A stretch of 64,000 nt of DNA from Propioniciclava flava (GCF_004126535.1 NZ_PPCV01000005.1:186001-250000), one strand, 5' to 3'; positions 36,748 through 48,211 are shown, counted from the first letter of the stretch. Made by a program: numbers and translations. Notes: generated from the sequence alone by a model not told the origin.

Positions 36748-38298
36748 ATGTTCGACACCCTGCAAGACCGTCTCCAGGCGACCTTCCGTTCCTTGCGTGG
36801 CAAGGGACGGCTGACCGACGCCGATATTGACGCGACCGCCCGTGAGATTCGCCTCGCGCTCCTGGAGGCCGACGTCAACCTGGGCGTCGTCAAGGAGTTC
36901 GTGGCTGCGGTCAAGGAGCGCGCCAAGGGTGCTGAGCTGAGCCAAGCGCTCAATCCCACCCAGCAGATCATCAAGATCGTCAACGAGGAACTCATTGAGA
37001 TCCTGGGCGGTCAGGCGCGCACGCTGCGTTTCGCGAAGAACCCGCCGACGGTCATCATGCTCGCGGGCCTTCAGGGCTCCGGTAAGACCACGCTCGCCGG
37101 GAAACTGGGCTTGTGGCTACGCCAGCAGGGGCACACGCCGATGCTGGTGGCGGCCGATTTGCAACGACCCAACGCTGTCAACCAGTTGCAAGTGGTCGGT
37201 GGCCGGGCTGGGGTGCCGGTGTTCGCTCCCGAACCCGGCAACGGCATCGGCGACCCGGTCTCGGTGGCCCGGGCCTCCATCGAGGAGGCCAAGCGCAAGT
37301 TCTACGACACGGTCATCGTCGACACCGCAGGGCGTCTGGGCGTTGATGCCGAACTGATGCAGCAGGCCGCTGACATCCGTGATGCGGTCAACCCTGATGA
37401 GATCCTCTTCGTCGTTGACGCGATGATCGGCCAGGACGCGGTCAACACGGCCAACGCGTTCGCCGAGGGCGTGGGCTTCGACGGCGTCGTCTTGTCGAAG
37501 CTGGACGGTGATGCCCGCGGTGGCGCCGCCTTGTCGATCGCGAAGGTCACCGGGAAGCCGGTCATGTTCGCGTCCAATGGTGAGGCGCTGGGCGATTTCG
37601 ACCTGTTCCATCCCGACCGCATGGCGTCACGCATCCTCGACATGGGCGATCTGCTCACGCTGATCGAGCAGGCGGAGAAGACCTTTGATGCCGACCAGTC
37701 CCGCAAGGCCGCCGAGAAGCTCATGGCGGGCAAGGGATTCGGGCTGGACGACTTCCTTGGTCAGATGCAGGCCGTGCGCAAGATGGGCCCGATGAGCAAG
37801 ATCTTGGGCATGATGCCCGGGATGGGCCAGATGAAGGACGCGATCGCGAATATCGACGAGCGTGAGATCGATCGGATCGAGGCCATCATCTACTCGATGA
37901 CCCCGGCTGAACGGGCCAAGCCCGACATCCTCAACGGCAGCCGACGCTCCCGGATCGCCAACGGTTCGGGCACGAGCGTCCAAGACGTGAATGGCCTGGT
38001 CAACCGCTTCATGGAGACCCGCAAGCTCATGCAGCAGATGGGGCGCGGCGGCGGTCTCCCGGGCATGCCAGGCATGGGGGGCCTGCCGGGGATGGGTCGC
38101 CCCGCCAAGCAGCAAGCGAAGAAGGCCAAGAAGAAGGGCCGCGGTGTTTCGGGGAACCCGGCGCGACGTGCCGGTCAGGAGCCGGCGGCCAGCGGGACGC
38201 CGGTCCCCACGAACGAGACCGACCTGCAGGCGGCGATGGCGGACTTCCAACTGCCGCCCGAACTGCAAAAGATGCTCAATCAGCAGAACAAGGGATAA
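36748..38298 (+). CDS. ffh: Signal recognition particle protein Ffh
   Basis: Ffh binds signal sequences emerging from the ribosome and the SRP RNA. The 516-residue protein has the N domain, GLQGSGKTT at 107-115, DLQRPNAVNQL, DTAGRLGVD, SKLDGDARGGAALSI, and a C-terminal M domain (MQAVRKMGPMSKILGMMPGMG and RIANGSGTSVQDVN). The last 80 residues contain a Gly-Met repeat and basic tail. The SRP RNA gene is not in the window. Confidence 0.97.
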   Translation: MFDTLQDRLQATFRSLRGKGRLTDADIDATAREIRLALLEADVNLGVVKEFVAAVKERAKGAELSQALNPTQQIIKIVNEELIEILGGQARTLRFAKNPPTVIMLAGLQGSGKTTLAGKLGLWLRQQGHTPMLVAADLQRPNAVNQLQVVGGRAGVPVFAPEPGNGIGDPVSVARASIEEAKRKFYDTVIVDTAGRLGVDAELMQQAADIRDAVNPDEILFVVDAMIGQDAVNTANAFAEGVGFDGVVLSKLDGDARGGAALSIAKVTGKPVMFASNGEALGDFDLFHPDRMASRILDMGDLLTLIEQAEKTFDADQSRKAAEKLMAGKGFGLDDFLGQMQAVRKMGPMSKILGMMPGMGQMKDAIANIDEREIDRIEAIIYSMTPAERAKPDILNGSRRSRIANGSGTSVQDVNGLVNRFMETRKLMQQMGRGGGLPGMPGMGGLPGMGRPAKQQAKKAKKKGRGVSGNPARRAGQEPAASGTPVPTNETDLQAAMADFQLPPELQKMLNQQNKG

Positions 38299-38337
38299 GG
38301 GTTCACCTGGCGCGTGATCGTGGGGCAGGCTGGGGAC

Positions 38338-39561
38338 ATGCCTCAGCATGACGCCCCGCTCGGAGCTTTGGGCCAGCCGCTCGTTTCCGTCACGCACAGC
38401 CATGGAGGTGGCGCCCACACCCATCATGTGCCTGCGGGGGCGGATCCCCATGCGCTACCGCGGCTTCATGTCACCGGTCGCATGCTGCCCGACGCTGAGC
38501 CCGTCGAATTCTGGATTGTCGAGGGCGCCGTCACCTTCGAACGTGTGAGGGGTGCCACGACGTTGGCCACCGATGCGTGGATCATGCCGGGCCTTGTCGA
38601 TGCGCACTGCCATATCGGGCTCGACGCCCACGGGGCGGTCGATGCGGCGGCGGCCGAACGGCAAGCGATCACCGATCGTGACGCCGGAACGCTACTCGTC
38701 CGCGACGCTGGTTCCCCGGCCGATACGCACTGGATCGACGAGCGTGCCGACCTGCCCCGCATCATCCGAGCCGGACGTCACATTGCCCGTCCTCGGCGCT
38801 ACATCCGCAACTTCGCCGTCGAGGTCGACCCCGTGGACGTGGTGGCCGAAGTTCGCACGCAGGCGCGACGCGGCGACGGGTGGGTCAAGCTGGTGGGCGA
38901 CTGGATTGACCGAGACGCAGGGGACCTACGTCCGCTGTGGCCGGTCGACACGGTCCGTCAGGCGATTGCAGCCGCCCACGAAGAAGGGGCGCGGGTCACG
39001 GCTCACACCTTCGACGAGCAAGCCGTGGCCGAACTGGTGGAGGCGGGGATCGACGGGATCGAGCACGGCACCGGTCTCGACGACGCCACGATTGCCCTGA
39101 TGGCGTCACGAGGCGTCGCCTTGGTGCCCACGCTCATCAACATCGAGACGTTTCCGAGCATCGCTGCGGCTGCGGACGCGAAGTTCCCCACCTACGCGGC
39201 TCATATGCGCGCCCTGCATGCCCGACGGTTCGAGACGATCGGCAAGGCCTACGACGCAGGCGTCCCCATCTATGCGGGAACCGATGCGGGAGGGACGCTG
39301 GCGCACGGGATCCTGCCCGATGAGATCGCCTTGCTAGCCCGGGTCGGTGGGGCGGAGTTTGCGCTGGGGGCCGCGTCTTGGCGGGCCCGGGCCTGGCTTG
39401 GTGCCGAGCAGCTCACCGAGGGGGCCTCAGCAGACCTGATCGTGTGCGCGCATGACCCGCGCGCCGATCTGCAGGAGGTGCGCCGCCCGCTCGCCATCGT
39501 GTTGCGGGGCAGGGTGATCACCCCTGCCGAGGAGCACCACGGCGGCGATCACCGGCATTGA
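38338..39561 (+). CDS. Amidohydrolase family protein with His-rich ends
   Basis: The 407-residue protein has the metal-dependent hydrolase layout of imidazolonepropionase/prolidase-like amidohydrolases: VDAHCHIGL for the first metal ligands, [17 protein letters not shown], and [11 protein letters not shown] for the catalytic Asp. It lacks any obvious signal peptide. Both ends are rich in histidine ([11 protein letters not shown] near residue 20, [10 protein letters not shown] at the end). The ATG at 38338 lies 6 bases after CAGGCT. It sits between ffh and rpsP, an unusual place. Confidence 0.85.
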   Translation: MPQHDAPLGALGQPLVSVTHSHGGGAHTHHVPAGADPHALPRLHVTGRMLPDAEPVEFWIVEGAVTFERVRGATTLATDAWIMPGLVDAHCHIGLDAHGAVDAAAAERQAITDRDAGTLLVRDAGSPADTHWIDERADLPRIIRAGRHIARPRRYIRNFAVEVDPVDVVAEVRTQARRGDGWVKLVGDWIDRDAGDLRPLWPVDTVRQAIAAAHEEGARVTAHTFDEQAVAELVEAGIDGIEHGTGLDDATIALMASRGVALVPTLINIETFPSIAAAADAKFPTYAAHMRALHARRFETIGKAYDAGVPIYAGTDAGGTLAHGILPDEIALLARVGGAEFALGAASWRARAWLGAEQLTEGASADLIVCAHDPRADLQEVRRPLAIVLRGRVITPAEEHHGGDHRH

Positions 39562-39625
39562 TGCCAGCCGGGGAGGCCGCTGGGTGGCAGACCGGGCGGG
39601 TCCTCGCGGGGCTAGGGCGGTGTCG

Positions 39626-39656
39626 TTCGCCCCATTCCGGGGTCGTCTGGCACAAT
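39626..39656 (+). promoter_or_regulatory. Weak candidate promoter for rpsP
   Basis: TTCGCC (39626-39631) and CACAAT (39651-39656) are 19 bases apart. A TTCGCC box also precedes rplS. The leader to the rpsP GTG would be about 140 bases. I see no known leader motif in this 239-base gap. Confidence 0.3.
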
Positions 39657-39800
39657 GGACGATGCGCTGTGCGCGCAGGTGCCCTCTCACGCCCGCCTGC
39701 ACAGTCCACCCGAGCGGAACCGAAGCCGTCCCACAGCGGAGATTCCACTCACCCGTCAGCCCACACAGCGTGGGCACGTTCCTACAGGAGAACCACACAC

Positions 39801-40259
39801 GTGGCCGTCAAGATTCGTCTCAAGCGGATGGGCAAGATCCGCAACGCGCAGTACCGCATCGTCGTCATGGACTCCCGCACCAAGCGCGATGGCCGCGCGA
39901 TCGAGGAGATCGGCATCTACCAGCCGAAGTCTGATCCGTCGGTGATCGAGGTCAAGTCCGAGCGCGCTCTGTACTGGCTCGGCGTCGGCGCGCAGCCGAG
40001 CGAGACCGTCGTGAAGCTGCTCACCCTCTCCGGTGACTGGCAGAAGTTCAAGGGCACCAACGAGCCCTCCGGGATCAAGCCCCAGCCCGAGAAGGCCGAC
40101 AAGCTCGCCGCCTTCAACAAGGCCCTGGCCGAGGCGGACGACGAGCCCGCGTCGGGCGCGATCACCTCGCGCAAGGCCAAGGCCGCTGAGGCCGAGGCGG
40201 AGACCGAAGCCGTCGACGAGGCTGAGGCTGTCGTCGAGGCCGCGGCCGAAGAGGCCTGA
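39801..40259 (+). CDS. rpsP: 30S ribosomal protein S16
   Basis: S16 is required for 30S assembly. Residues 1-80 form the S16 domain: [36 protein letters not shown] and [21 protein letters not shown]. The 152-residue protein continues with an acidic Ala/Glu-rich tail of about 50 residues, common in actinobacteria. The GTG at 39801 has AGGAG upstream. The KH-domain gene follows after 2 bases. Confidence 0.97.
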   Translation: MAVKIRLKRMGKIRNAQYRIVVMDSRTKRDGRAIEEIGIYQPKSDPSVIEVKSERALYWLGVGAQPSETVVKLLTLSGDWQKFKGTNEPSGIKPQPEKADKLAAFNKALAEADDEPASGAITSRKAKAAEAEAETEAVDEAEAVVEAAAEEA

Positions 40260-40261
40260 TC

Positions 40262-40513
40262 ATGCTGGCGGATGCGCTGGAGCACCTCGTCCGTGGGTTG
40301 GTTACCAACCCCGACGACGTGTCGGTGGCTGACCTGGAACGTCGTCGGGTGCGCACCCTTGAGGTGCGCGTCAACCCCGAAGACATCGGGAAAGTCATCG
40401 GACGCCAGGGGCGCACCGCGGGCGCGTTGCGCACCGTGATCGGTGCGCTGGCTGGTCGCGAGCAGGTCCGCGTCGACTTCGTCGATGTCGACCGACGCCC
40501 ACGTCGGCACTGA
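40262..40513 (+). CDS. khpA: KH-domain RNA-binding protein
   Basis: The 83-residue protein is a single KH domain of the KhpA/YlqC type: DALEHLVRGLVTNPDDV, then LEVRVNPEDIGKVIGRQGRTAGALRTVI with the GxxG loop as GRQG. Relatives bind RNA together with a Jag-like partner and affect cell growth. Its position between rpsP and rimM is the normal one. Confidence 0.95.
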   Translation: MLADALEHLVRGLVTNPDDVSVADLERRRVRTLEVRVNPEDIGKVIGRQGRTAGALRTVIGALAGREQVRVDFVDVDRRPRRH

Positions 40514-40524
40514 TTTACTGCGCC

Positions 40525-40571
40525 ACGGTCCCCGGATCGGACGAGGTTCGCCTCGTACGACCGGGGGCCGT
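40525..40571 (+). terminator. Nested hairpin between khpA and rimM
   Basis: An outer 11-bp stem (40525-40535 with 40561-40571, one G-U pair) encloses an inner hairpin ACGAGG-TTCG-CCTCGT (40541-40556). It ends in TTT. It may be a partial terminator or attenuator inside the rpsP-trmD operon. Confidence 0.6.
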
Positions 40572-40612
40572 TTGGCGTTATCCCACACCACACAGCAGGC
40601 GGAAGGCAGGCG

Positions 40613-41161
40613 ATGGACGGATTTGAGGACGTCCTTATCGGGACAATCGGACGCGCGCACGGACTGCGTGGTGAGGTCAGCGTGCGGGTGCGCACCGATG
40701 ATCCCGACCTGCGCTTCGTCGCCGGCGGATCGGTCCTGATCGACGGTAAGCCGCGGGAACTGGCCTCGGTGCGCTGGCATTCCGGGACGCTGCTGATCAG
40801 GTTGGCTGGCGCGGCCGACCGCACGGCGGCTGAAGCGCTGCGCGGCACCGACCTGTGGGCGCGTGTTCCCGCGGATGCTCTTCCGGCTGAGGAGGACGCC
40901 TACTACGACCGTCAGTTGGTGGGTTTGAGCGTGAAGGATGCCAACGGGGTTCGCGTGGGTGCCATCAGCGAGGTCCGTCATCTCCCCGCCCAAGACATGT
41001 TGGTGGTGAGCACCACCCAGGGCGAACGGCTGGTGCCGTTTGTAGCCGCGCTCGTCCCGGTGGTGGACGTGGCCTCCGGATTCGTCCAGGTCGCCGACCT
41101 CATTGGCTTGCTGAGCGACCCCGATGAGCCGACGCCAGTCAGCGATGCGGAGGAGAGCTGA
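40613..41161 (+). CDS. rimM: Ribosome maturation factor RimM
   Basis: RimM binds S19 and helps mature the 30S head. The 182-residue protein has the N-terminal domain ([26 protein letters not shown]) and the PRC-barrel domain ([22 protein letters not shown], then [18 protein letters not shown]). GGAAGG lies 8 bases before the ATG. Its stop overlaps the ATG of trmD by one base. Confidence 0.96.
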   Translation: MDGFEDVLIGTIGRAHGLRGEVSVRVRTDDPDLRFVAGGSVLIDGKPRELASVRWHSGTLLIRLAGAADRTAAEALRGTDLWARVPADALPAEEDAYYDRQLVGLSVKDANGVRVGAISEVRHLPAQDMLVVSTTQGERLVPFVAALVPVVDVASGFVQVADLIGLLSDPDEPTPVSDAEES

Positions 41162-41865
41162 TGTACGCCGACATTGTCACGATCTTCCCGGACTACTTCG
41201 CCCCGCTCGATCTTTCGCTGGTCGGCAAGGCGCGCCGAGCCGGCTTGGTGAACTGGCAGGTGCACGACCTACGCTCATGGACCCATGACCGCCACCACAC
41301 CGTCGACGACACCCCATACGGCGGGGGCGCAGGCATGGTGATGAAGCCTGAACCGTGGGGTGAAGCGCTCGACGACCTCCTTGATCGTGCCTGGTCGACG
41401 CCGACCCTGATCATCCCCACGCCAGCGGGGGAGCCGTTCTCCCAGGCGCTCGCCTATGAGTGGGCCGCCGCGTCCCATGTGGTGTTCGCTTGCGGCCGCT
41501 ACGAGGGGATCGATGCACGGGTTGCGCAGTACGCGGCCACGCGGATGCCGGTGCGGGAGGTCAGCATCGGCGACTATGTGCTCAACGGGGGCGAGGTCGC
41601 CGTCTTGGCCATGATGGAGGCGATCGTGCGGCTGGTGCCCGGGGTCGTGGGCAACCCGGAGAGCCTGGTGGAGGAGTCGCACGCGGTGGGCTCTGGGCTG
41701 CTGGAGTACCCCGCCTACACCAAACCTGTCTCATGGCGGGGGTGGGATGTTCCCGAGGTGCTCTTGTCGGGGCATCACGGTCGTGTGGAGGCGTGGCGTC
41801 AGGAGCGATCGCGTGAACGGACGGCAGCCGTCCGTCCGGACCTCCTCGACGCGGACAACGCGTGA
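41161..41865 (+). CDS. trmD: tRNA (guanine-37-N1)-methyltransferase
   Basis: TrmD methylates G37 of tRNAs and prevents frameshifting. The 234-residue protein has the SPOUT knot motifs [39 protein letters not shown], and the C-terminal [20 protein letters not shown] and [13 protein letters not shown]. Its usual downstream neighbour rplS is 6.3 kb away because the sdh genes and an IclR/MFS pair lie between them. Confidence 0.98.
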   Translation: MYADIVTIFPDYFAPLDLSLVGKARRAGLVNWQVHDLRSWTHDRHHTVDDTPYGGGAGMVMKPEPWGEALDDLLDRAWSTPTLIIPTPAGEPFSQALAYEWAAASHVVFACGRYEGIDARVAQYAATRMPVREVSIGDYVLNGGEVAVLAMMEAIVRLVPGVVGNPESLVEESHAVGSGLLEYPAYTKPVSWRGWDVPEVLLSGHHGRVEAWRQERSRERTAAVRPDLLDADNA

Positions 41866-41892
41866 TTTACGTCACTAACACAATGCGTAAAT
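41862..41892 (+). promoter_or_regulatory. CRP/GlxR-like box and inverted repeat upstream of sdhC
   Basis: GTGA-N6-TCAC (41862-41875) fits the core of CRP-family operators. An overlapping inverted repeat ATTTACG (41865-41871) and CGTAAAT (41886-41892) forms an AT-rich island at the end of trmD. TAGGCT at 41892-41897 may be an additional -10 box. This places a possible regulator site about 115-130 bases before sdhC. Confidence 0.45.
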
Positions 41893-41913
41893 AGGCTAGC
41901 CGGACCCTGATTT

Positions 41914-41946
41914 GGACGTTTTCGTCCCGGTATCTGCAAAACGTCC
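41914..41946. repeat. Inverted repeat upstream of sdhC
   Basis: GGACGTTTT (41914-41922) and AAAACGTCC (41938-41946) are perfect 9-base arms around a 15-base spacer. It lies between the CRP-like box and the sdhC -10 and may be a second regulator site or an mRNA hairpin if transcribed from upstream. Confidence 0.5.
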
Positions 41947-41977
41947 GCGCAAGGCAACGCGGGGGGTGCAAGTTGTC

Positions 41978-41983
41978 TAGAGT
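41978..41983 (+). promoter_or_regulatory. -10 box for sdhC, leaderless start
   Basis: TAGAGT ends 7 bases before the GTG at 41991. Confidence 0.55.
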
Positions 41984-41990
41984 GGGGCCC

Positions 41991-42691
41991 GTGGCGACAA
42001 CAACACTGACTCCTCGACAGCGAGCAGTCCGGTCGACAGTGGCGCTGAAGGCCCTCATGGCCATCACCGGCCTGGTCATGATCGGCTTCCTGCTCATGCA
42101 CATGTACGGAAACCTCAAAGCGTTCTTGGGCGCTGAGGTCTTCGATCACTACGCGCACTGGCTCAAGACCGACCTGCTCTACCCCTTGCTTCCCCAGGGC
42201 TGGTTCATTTGGATCTTCCGCTTCGTCCTGCTGGCGTGCATTGCCGCGCACATGTACGCGGCGGCCGTCCTCACCGGGCGTGCGCACGGTGCCCGCAGCA
42301 CGAAGTACGTGACCACGGACCGCATCCAGGAGACCTACGCAGCCCGCACGATGCGGTGGGGCGGCGTGATCATCGTGGGCTTCCTGGTCTTCCACCTGCT
42401 GCAGTTCACCGTCCAGGCCGTGACCCCCGGCTTCACGCCTGGCACCTCTCCCTACGAGATGGTCGTCTTGAGCTTCCAGCAGTGGTGGCTCGTGCTGGCC
42501 TACGCCATCTGGATCGTTGCGGTGTGCATGCACGTCCGCCACGGTGTCTGGAGTGCGCTGACCACGCTCGGTGCGAACACCTCCCCGGGTGCCCGTCGAT
42601 TCCTCGACGGTCTCGCGTGGGTCATTGCGGTGGTGTTGTTCGTCGGATTCATGATCATGCCGGTGGCCGTTCTCTTGGGGTGGATTAACTG

Positions 42692-42692
<1 letters not shown>
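41991..42692 (+). CDS. sdhC: Succinate dehydrogenase cytochrome b subunit
   Basis: SdhC anchors succinate dehydrogenase in the membrane and binds heme b and quinone. The 233-residue protein has five hydrophobic helices, as in the single-anchor cytochrome b558 type; no sdhD is present. Histidines in helices 1, 2 and 4 ([21 protein letters not shown]) are possible heme ligands. I chose the GTG at 41991 from the TAGAGT box; the open frame extends 6 codons upstream. Its stop overlaps the sdhA ATG. Confidence 0.93.
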
Positions 42693-44682
<1,990 letters not shown>

Positions 44683-44686
<4 letters not shown>

Positions 44687-45435
44687 ACATCAACCTGCGA
44701 GTCTGGCGGCAGCCGAATGCCCAAACGCCGGGCAAGATGGTGTCGTACCGGGTCGAGGGTGTCTCTGAAGACATGTCGTTCCTCGAAATGCTCGACCTGC
44801 TGAACGAGGACCTCACGGTCAAGGGCGAAGAGCCGGTGGCTTTCGACCACGACTGCCGCGAAGGTATCTGCGGTATGTGTGGCGTCGTCATCAACGGTGC
44901 CGCCCACGGCCGGTCCGCGTCCCCGGTGCCGACCACCACGTGCCAGTTGCACATGCGGTCGTTCGCTGACGAGGCGACGATCGACGTGGAGCCGTGGCGG
45001 GCGGGTGCTTTCCCGGTCATTAAGGACCTGGTGGTAGACCGCACGGCCTTCGACCGGATCATCCAGGCGGGCGGCTTCATCAGCGTCAATGCCGGATCGG
45101 CCCCTGAAGCCCACTCGGTGCCGGCGCCCAAGGCCGAGGCGGATCGTGCGTTCGACGCAGCGACCTGCATCGGGTGTGGCGCCTGTGTGGCGGCGTGCCC
45201 GAATGGTTCGGGCATGTTGTTCACGTCCGCGAAGATCACGCACCTGGCGATGCTGCCGCAGGGCCAGCCCGAGCGGTACACGCGCGTGCGGACCATGGTC
45301 GCCCAGCATGACGACGAGGGCTTCGGTGGCTGCTCCAACATCGGTGAGTGTGCGGCGGTCTGCCCCAAGCAGATCCCGCTGGACACCATCAGCCAACTCA
45401 ACCGTGACTTGATGAAGTCGCTGTTCAAGCGCTGA
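44683..45435 (+). CDS. sdhB: Succinate dehydrogenase iron-sulfur subunit
   Basis: SdhB carries electrons from FAD to the quinone site. The 250-residue protein has the [2Fe-2S] site [10 protein letters not shown] plus TTTCQLH, the [4Fe-4S] site [12 protein letters not shown], and the [3Fe-4S] site [16 protein letters not shown]. The GTG start overlaps the sdhA stop by 4 bases. A strong terminator follows, which closes the sdhCAB operon. Confidence 0.97.
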
Positions 45436-45451
45436 TTCGATCACCTCATTG

Positions 45452-45499
45452 CGCCAAGGGCGCCGTTCCCGACGTAAGGGGACGGCGCCGTTGGCGTTT
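45452..45499 (+). terminator. Intrinsic terminator after sdhB
   Basis: A long stem combines CGCCAA (45452-45457) with TTGGCG (45491-45496) and a 12-bp inner stem (45459-45470 with 45478-45489, one wobble pair). TTT follows. Confidence 0.88.
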
Positions 45500-45646
45500 G
45501 GCCTCTCGTTGCTGCGCTGTTGCCGTTCGCGACCGCTCCGCGGGTGGACTCGGTAGCCTGAGCCCATCGGCAAGGACGCCCGCGCCTGACTCGGACTGTT
45601 CGGTTGCGCCTACCCGCCGTGGAAGATGAGCACGACAGGAGAGCAC

Positions 45647-46504
45647 ATGCCCGCCCGCTCCGGCAGCGACGAGGTTCCAGCAGGATCGGCCCCGGCGGTG
45701 ATCCGCGCGGTGCGGATCTTGGACGCGTTGGCGGACAGCCCCACCGGCTTTCTCACCCTGTCGGATCTTGCCCGAGAGGTGGGAATCCCGAAGTCCTCCG
45801 CAAGCGCCATCTGCCTAGCACTGGAGGCTGGCAAGCTCATTCATCGCGAAGACATTGGCTATCGCCTGGGGCGTCGCAGCGTCGAGTTGGGCGGGGCTTA
45901 CCTCGCTCGCATGGATCAGGTCACGGAGTTCTACGACGTGTGTAGCAGTTCAGAGCTCTTTCGCCACGAAACACTACGGCTCAACGTCTTGGCGGGGATC
46001 GACACCTTGTGCGTCGCCCGCTACGAGGGGCACCCGGCACTGCGACTGACCTCCGGTATCGGCGACAAGTTCCCGGCCCATGCGACGGCCCAGGGAAAGG
46101 CCCTGTTGGCACGTCTGGATGACGCCGAGGTCAGGCGCATCTTTCACGGGTTGCCACGGCTGGAGGTCGCTACCGCGAAGACGATGAGGGAACTCCCCGC
46201 CTTGCTGGACGATCTTCGCGCGACCCGGGAGCGTGGCTTTGCCGTGGATGAGGGGGAGGCCGCCGACCATGTCGTTGGCCTGGCCGTCACGGTGCCGACA
46301 CGAGGGGTGCGCAGCCCGATGCTGGCGGTGTCGGTCACGTTGCTGGACTGGGAGGCAACCACCGAGCGTCGGATCCGTATGGTCGCCGGGTTGCGCGAAG
46401 TGGCTCGGGCCCTGGGGAATCCCATGTCGTCCACGGGTGCGGGGGAGGCCACGCCGTCTTCGGGACTGGCCTCTCGCCATGGTGGTTCGCCCGTGAACAC
46501 ATGA
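45647..46504 (+). CDS. IclR-family transcriptional regulator
   Basis: The 285-residue protein has an N-terminal winged helix (VIRAVRILDALADSPTGFLTLSDLAREVGIPKSSASAICLAL) and a C-terminal IclR effector domain (RLNVLAGIDTLCVARYEG, ATAQGKALLARLDDAEVRRI and GFAVDEGEAADHVVGLAV). Family members bind small organic acids. I prefer the ATG at 45647, which follows AGGAG, over one at 45626. TAGCCT at 45554-45559 may be its -10 box. The MFS gene 128 bases downstream is the likely target. Confidence 0.9.
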   Translation: MPARSGSDEVPAGSAPAVIRAVRILDALADSPTGFLTLSDLAREVGIPKSSASAICLALEAGKLIHREDIGYRLGRRSVELGGAYLARMDQVTEFYDVCSSSELFRHETLRLNVLAGIDTLCVARYEGHPALRLTSGIGDKFPAHATAQGKALLARLDDAEVRRIFHGLPRLEVATAKTMRELPALLDDLRATRERGFAVDEGEAADHVVGLAVTVPTRGVRSPMLAVSVTLLDWEATTERRIRMVAGLREVARALGNPMSSTGAGEATPSSGLASRHGGSPVNT

Positions 46505-46509
46505 GATCG

Positions 46510-46543
46510 TCGAATGTGTTCGATCTACTGTGCGCTGTTCGAT
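46510..46543. promoter_or_regulatory. Candidate IclR operators before the MFS gene
   Basis: TCGAA (46510-46514) and TTCGA (46519-46523) form an inverted repeat. TGTTCGAT occurs twice, at 46517-46524 and 46536-46543, 19 bases apart. CATACT lies at 46552-46557. This spacing fits a dimer-of-dimers operator. Confidence 0.5.
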
Positions 46544-46632
46544 AGAGAGTGCATACTGAGGGGGTCGGTGATCGTTGTGGCTCACCCGCGGCCATGAGGC
46601 TTCCGGCGTAGAAACGCTCGAAAGGAACCTCG

Positions 46633-47976
46633 ATGCCCCTCGCCTCAACTCCGGCTGCGCAGGAAGAGCACCACGTCGACCCTGACCAACTTCGACGCGC
46701 CACACTCGCGTCCTCCGTCGGGTCCGCGCTGGAGTACTACGACTTCTATATCTACGGTCTGGCCACCGCGCTGATCTTCGGACCCTTGTTCTTCGGCCCC
46801 CTCGGGGATGCCGGAGCAACCATCGCAGCCTTCGGCACCTATGCGGTGGGGTTCGCGGCCCGCCCGATCGGCGGTTTGGTCTTCGGCCACCTCGGCGACA
46901 AAGTTGGCCGCAAATCCATCCTGATCATCACCATCGCCCTCATGGGTGGATCCAGCTTCCTCATCGGCTGCCTCCCCACCTACGCGGCGGCGGGCATGGT
47001 GGGGCCGGTGCTCCTGGTAGTGCTGCGCATCCTGCAAGGTCTCGGCGCCGGTGCCGAGCAGGCCGGGGCGACGGTTCTCATCTCTGAGTTCGCACCCCCT
47101 CGACGCCGTGGCTTCTTCGCCTCGTTGCCGTTCGTCGGCATCCAACTCGGCACCGTGCTGGGTGCGGGCACCTTCGCGCTCATCGCCTTGGCGCCCCACG
47201 AGGTTCTCTTCGGTTGGTTGTGGCGCCTTCCCTTCCTGCTGGGCGCAATCCTGGTCCTGGTCGCGGTCTGGATTCGCTTGAAGCTGAAGGAGTCTCCGAC
47301 GTTCGAGGTCCTCGAGCGCGAAGACGGTGAAGAGCCGGTCAAGATGGGGCTCGGGGAAGCGCTGCGGACCTCGCGCAAGAACATCCTCATCGGCATCGGG
47401 TTGCGCATGGCCGAGAACGGGAACTCGTCGATCTACTCCGCCTTGCTGTTGTCGTTCATCGGGGGCATGGCGGTCTACAAGGGCCAGAACCCCGGTCCGC
47501 TGGGGGCCGTCATCGCGGCCGTCGTGTCGGCGATCATGGTCGTTGTGTTTGGCTTCCTGTCGGACAAGTACGGACGGGTGCGCGTCTACCGTTTCGGTGC
47601 GCTCTTCCAGGCGATCATCGCTCTGCCCGCCTTCTACTTGCTCACCTTGGGGCAGACCTGGCTAGTGTTCGTCGTCATGTCGGCCGGTATCGGCATCGGT
47701 GTCCAGGCAATGCTCGGGCCGCAGTGCGCGCTGCTGCCTGAACTCTTCGGCAACACCCACCGATACACCGGTGTGGCCATGTCCCGCGAGATCTCTGCGG
47801 TGTTGGCAGGCGGGATCGCCCCCTTGCTGGGTGCATCGTTGCTGGCTGTGACCGGCCATGCCTGGTGGGTCGTGGGCGGTTACTCGCTGGTGCTCTCCCT
47901 CATCACCTTCGCGACCACCTTCGTGACGCCTGAGACGGCAGGGCGGTCTCTTACGGCGCTGGAGGATGCGTCTTGA
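46633..47976 (+). CDS. MFS transporter, metabolite:H+ symporter type
   Basis: The 447-residue protein has twelve predicted membrane helices and the MHS-family motifs SSVGSALEYYDFYIYGLA, GHLGDKVGRKSILI, LRILQGLGAGAEQAGA and GFLSDKYGRVRVYR. Related proteins carry shikimate, citrate, ketoglutarate or proline. The substrate cannot be named. GAAAGGAA precedes the ATG. The IclR gene upstream suggests control by an organic acid. Confidence 0.93.
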   Translation: MPLASTPAAQEEHHVDPDQLRRATLASSVGSALEYYDFYIYGLATALIFGPLFFGPLGDAGATIAAFGTYAVGFAARPIGGLVFGHLGDKVGRKSILIITIALMGGSSFLIGCLPTYAAAGMVGPVLLVVLRILQGLGAGAEQAGATVLISEFAPPRRRGFFASLPFVGIQLGTVLGAGTFALIALAPHEVLFGWLWRLPFLLGAILVLVAVWIRLKLKESPTFEVLEREDGEEPVKMGLGEALRTSRKNILIGIGLRMAENGNSSIYSALLLSFIGGMAVYKGQNPGPLGAVIAAVVSAIMVVVFGFLSDKYGRVRVYRFGALFQAIIALPAFYLLTLGQTWLVFVVMSAGIGIGVQAMLGPQCALLPELFGNTHRYTGVAMSREISAVLAGGIAPLLGASLLAVTGHAWWVVGGYSLVLSLITFATTFVTPETAGRSLTALEDAS

Positions 47977-48009
47977 GGTGACGCGACGTCACCACGGCAC
48001 TGACGTGAG

Positions 48010-48040
48010 GAAGGCGGGCCCCGCACCGGGGTCCGCCTTC
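48010..48040 (+). terminator. Hairpin after the MFS gene
   Basis: A 14-bp stem (48010-48023 with 48027-48040, one G-U pair) has a 3-base loop. No T-run follows. It probably ends the MFS transcript. Further on, TTCGCC at 48082 and CAAACT at 48106 (18 apart) are a weak rplS promoter candidate. Confidence 0.6.
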
Positions 48041-48211
48041 CACGGCGAGAGGGCCTGCCCCCAGGAATGGAAAGGAACTGGTTCGCCAAGTGGAGTGCGG
48101 TGTGGCAAACTTGTGCAGGTTGTGCACGCGCTCCTGCCACAGGGGGTTGGCGCGGCATGGCAGACGAACATCAATATGAGGTGACCTGTGGCACCGGCGA
48201 GGACGAATCCA

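Noticed and set aside
26117-41865. The long RNA-processing and SRP block as a new defence or mobile island
   Set aside because: Almost every gene is a conserved core gene in its normal order. Only the broken DUF gene, gtrA and the amidohydrolase are extras.
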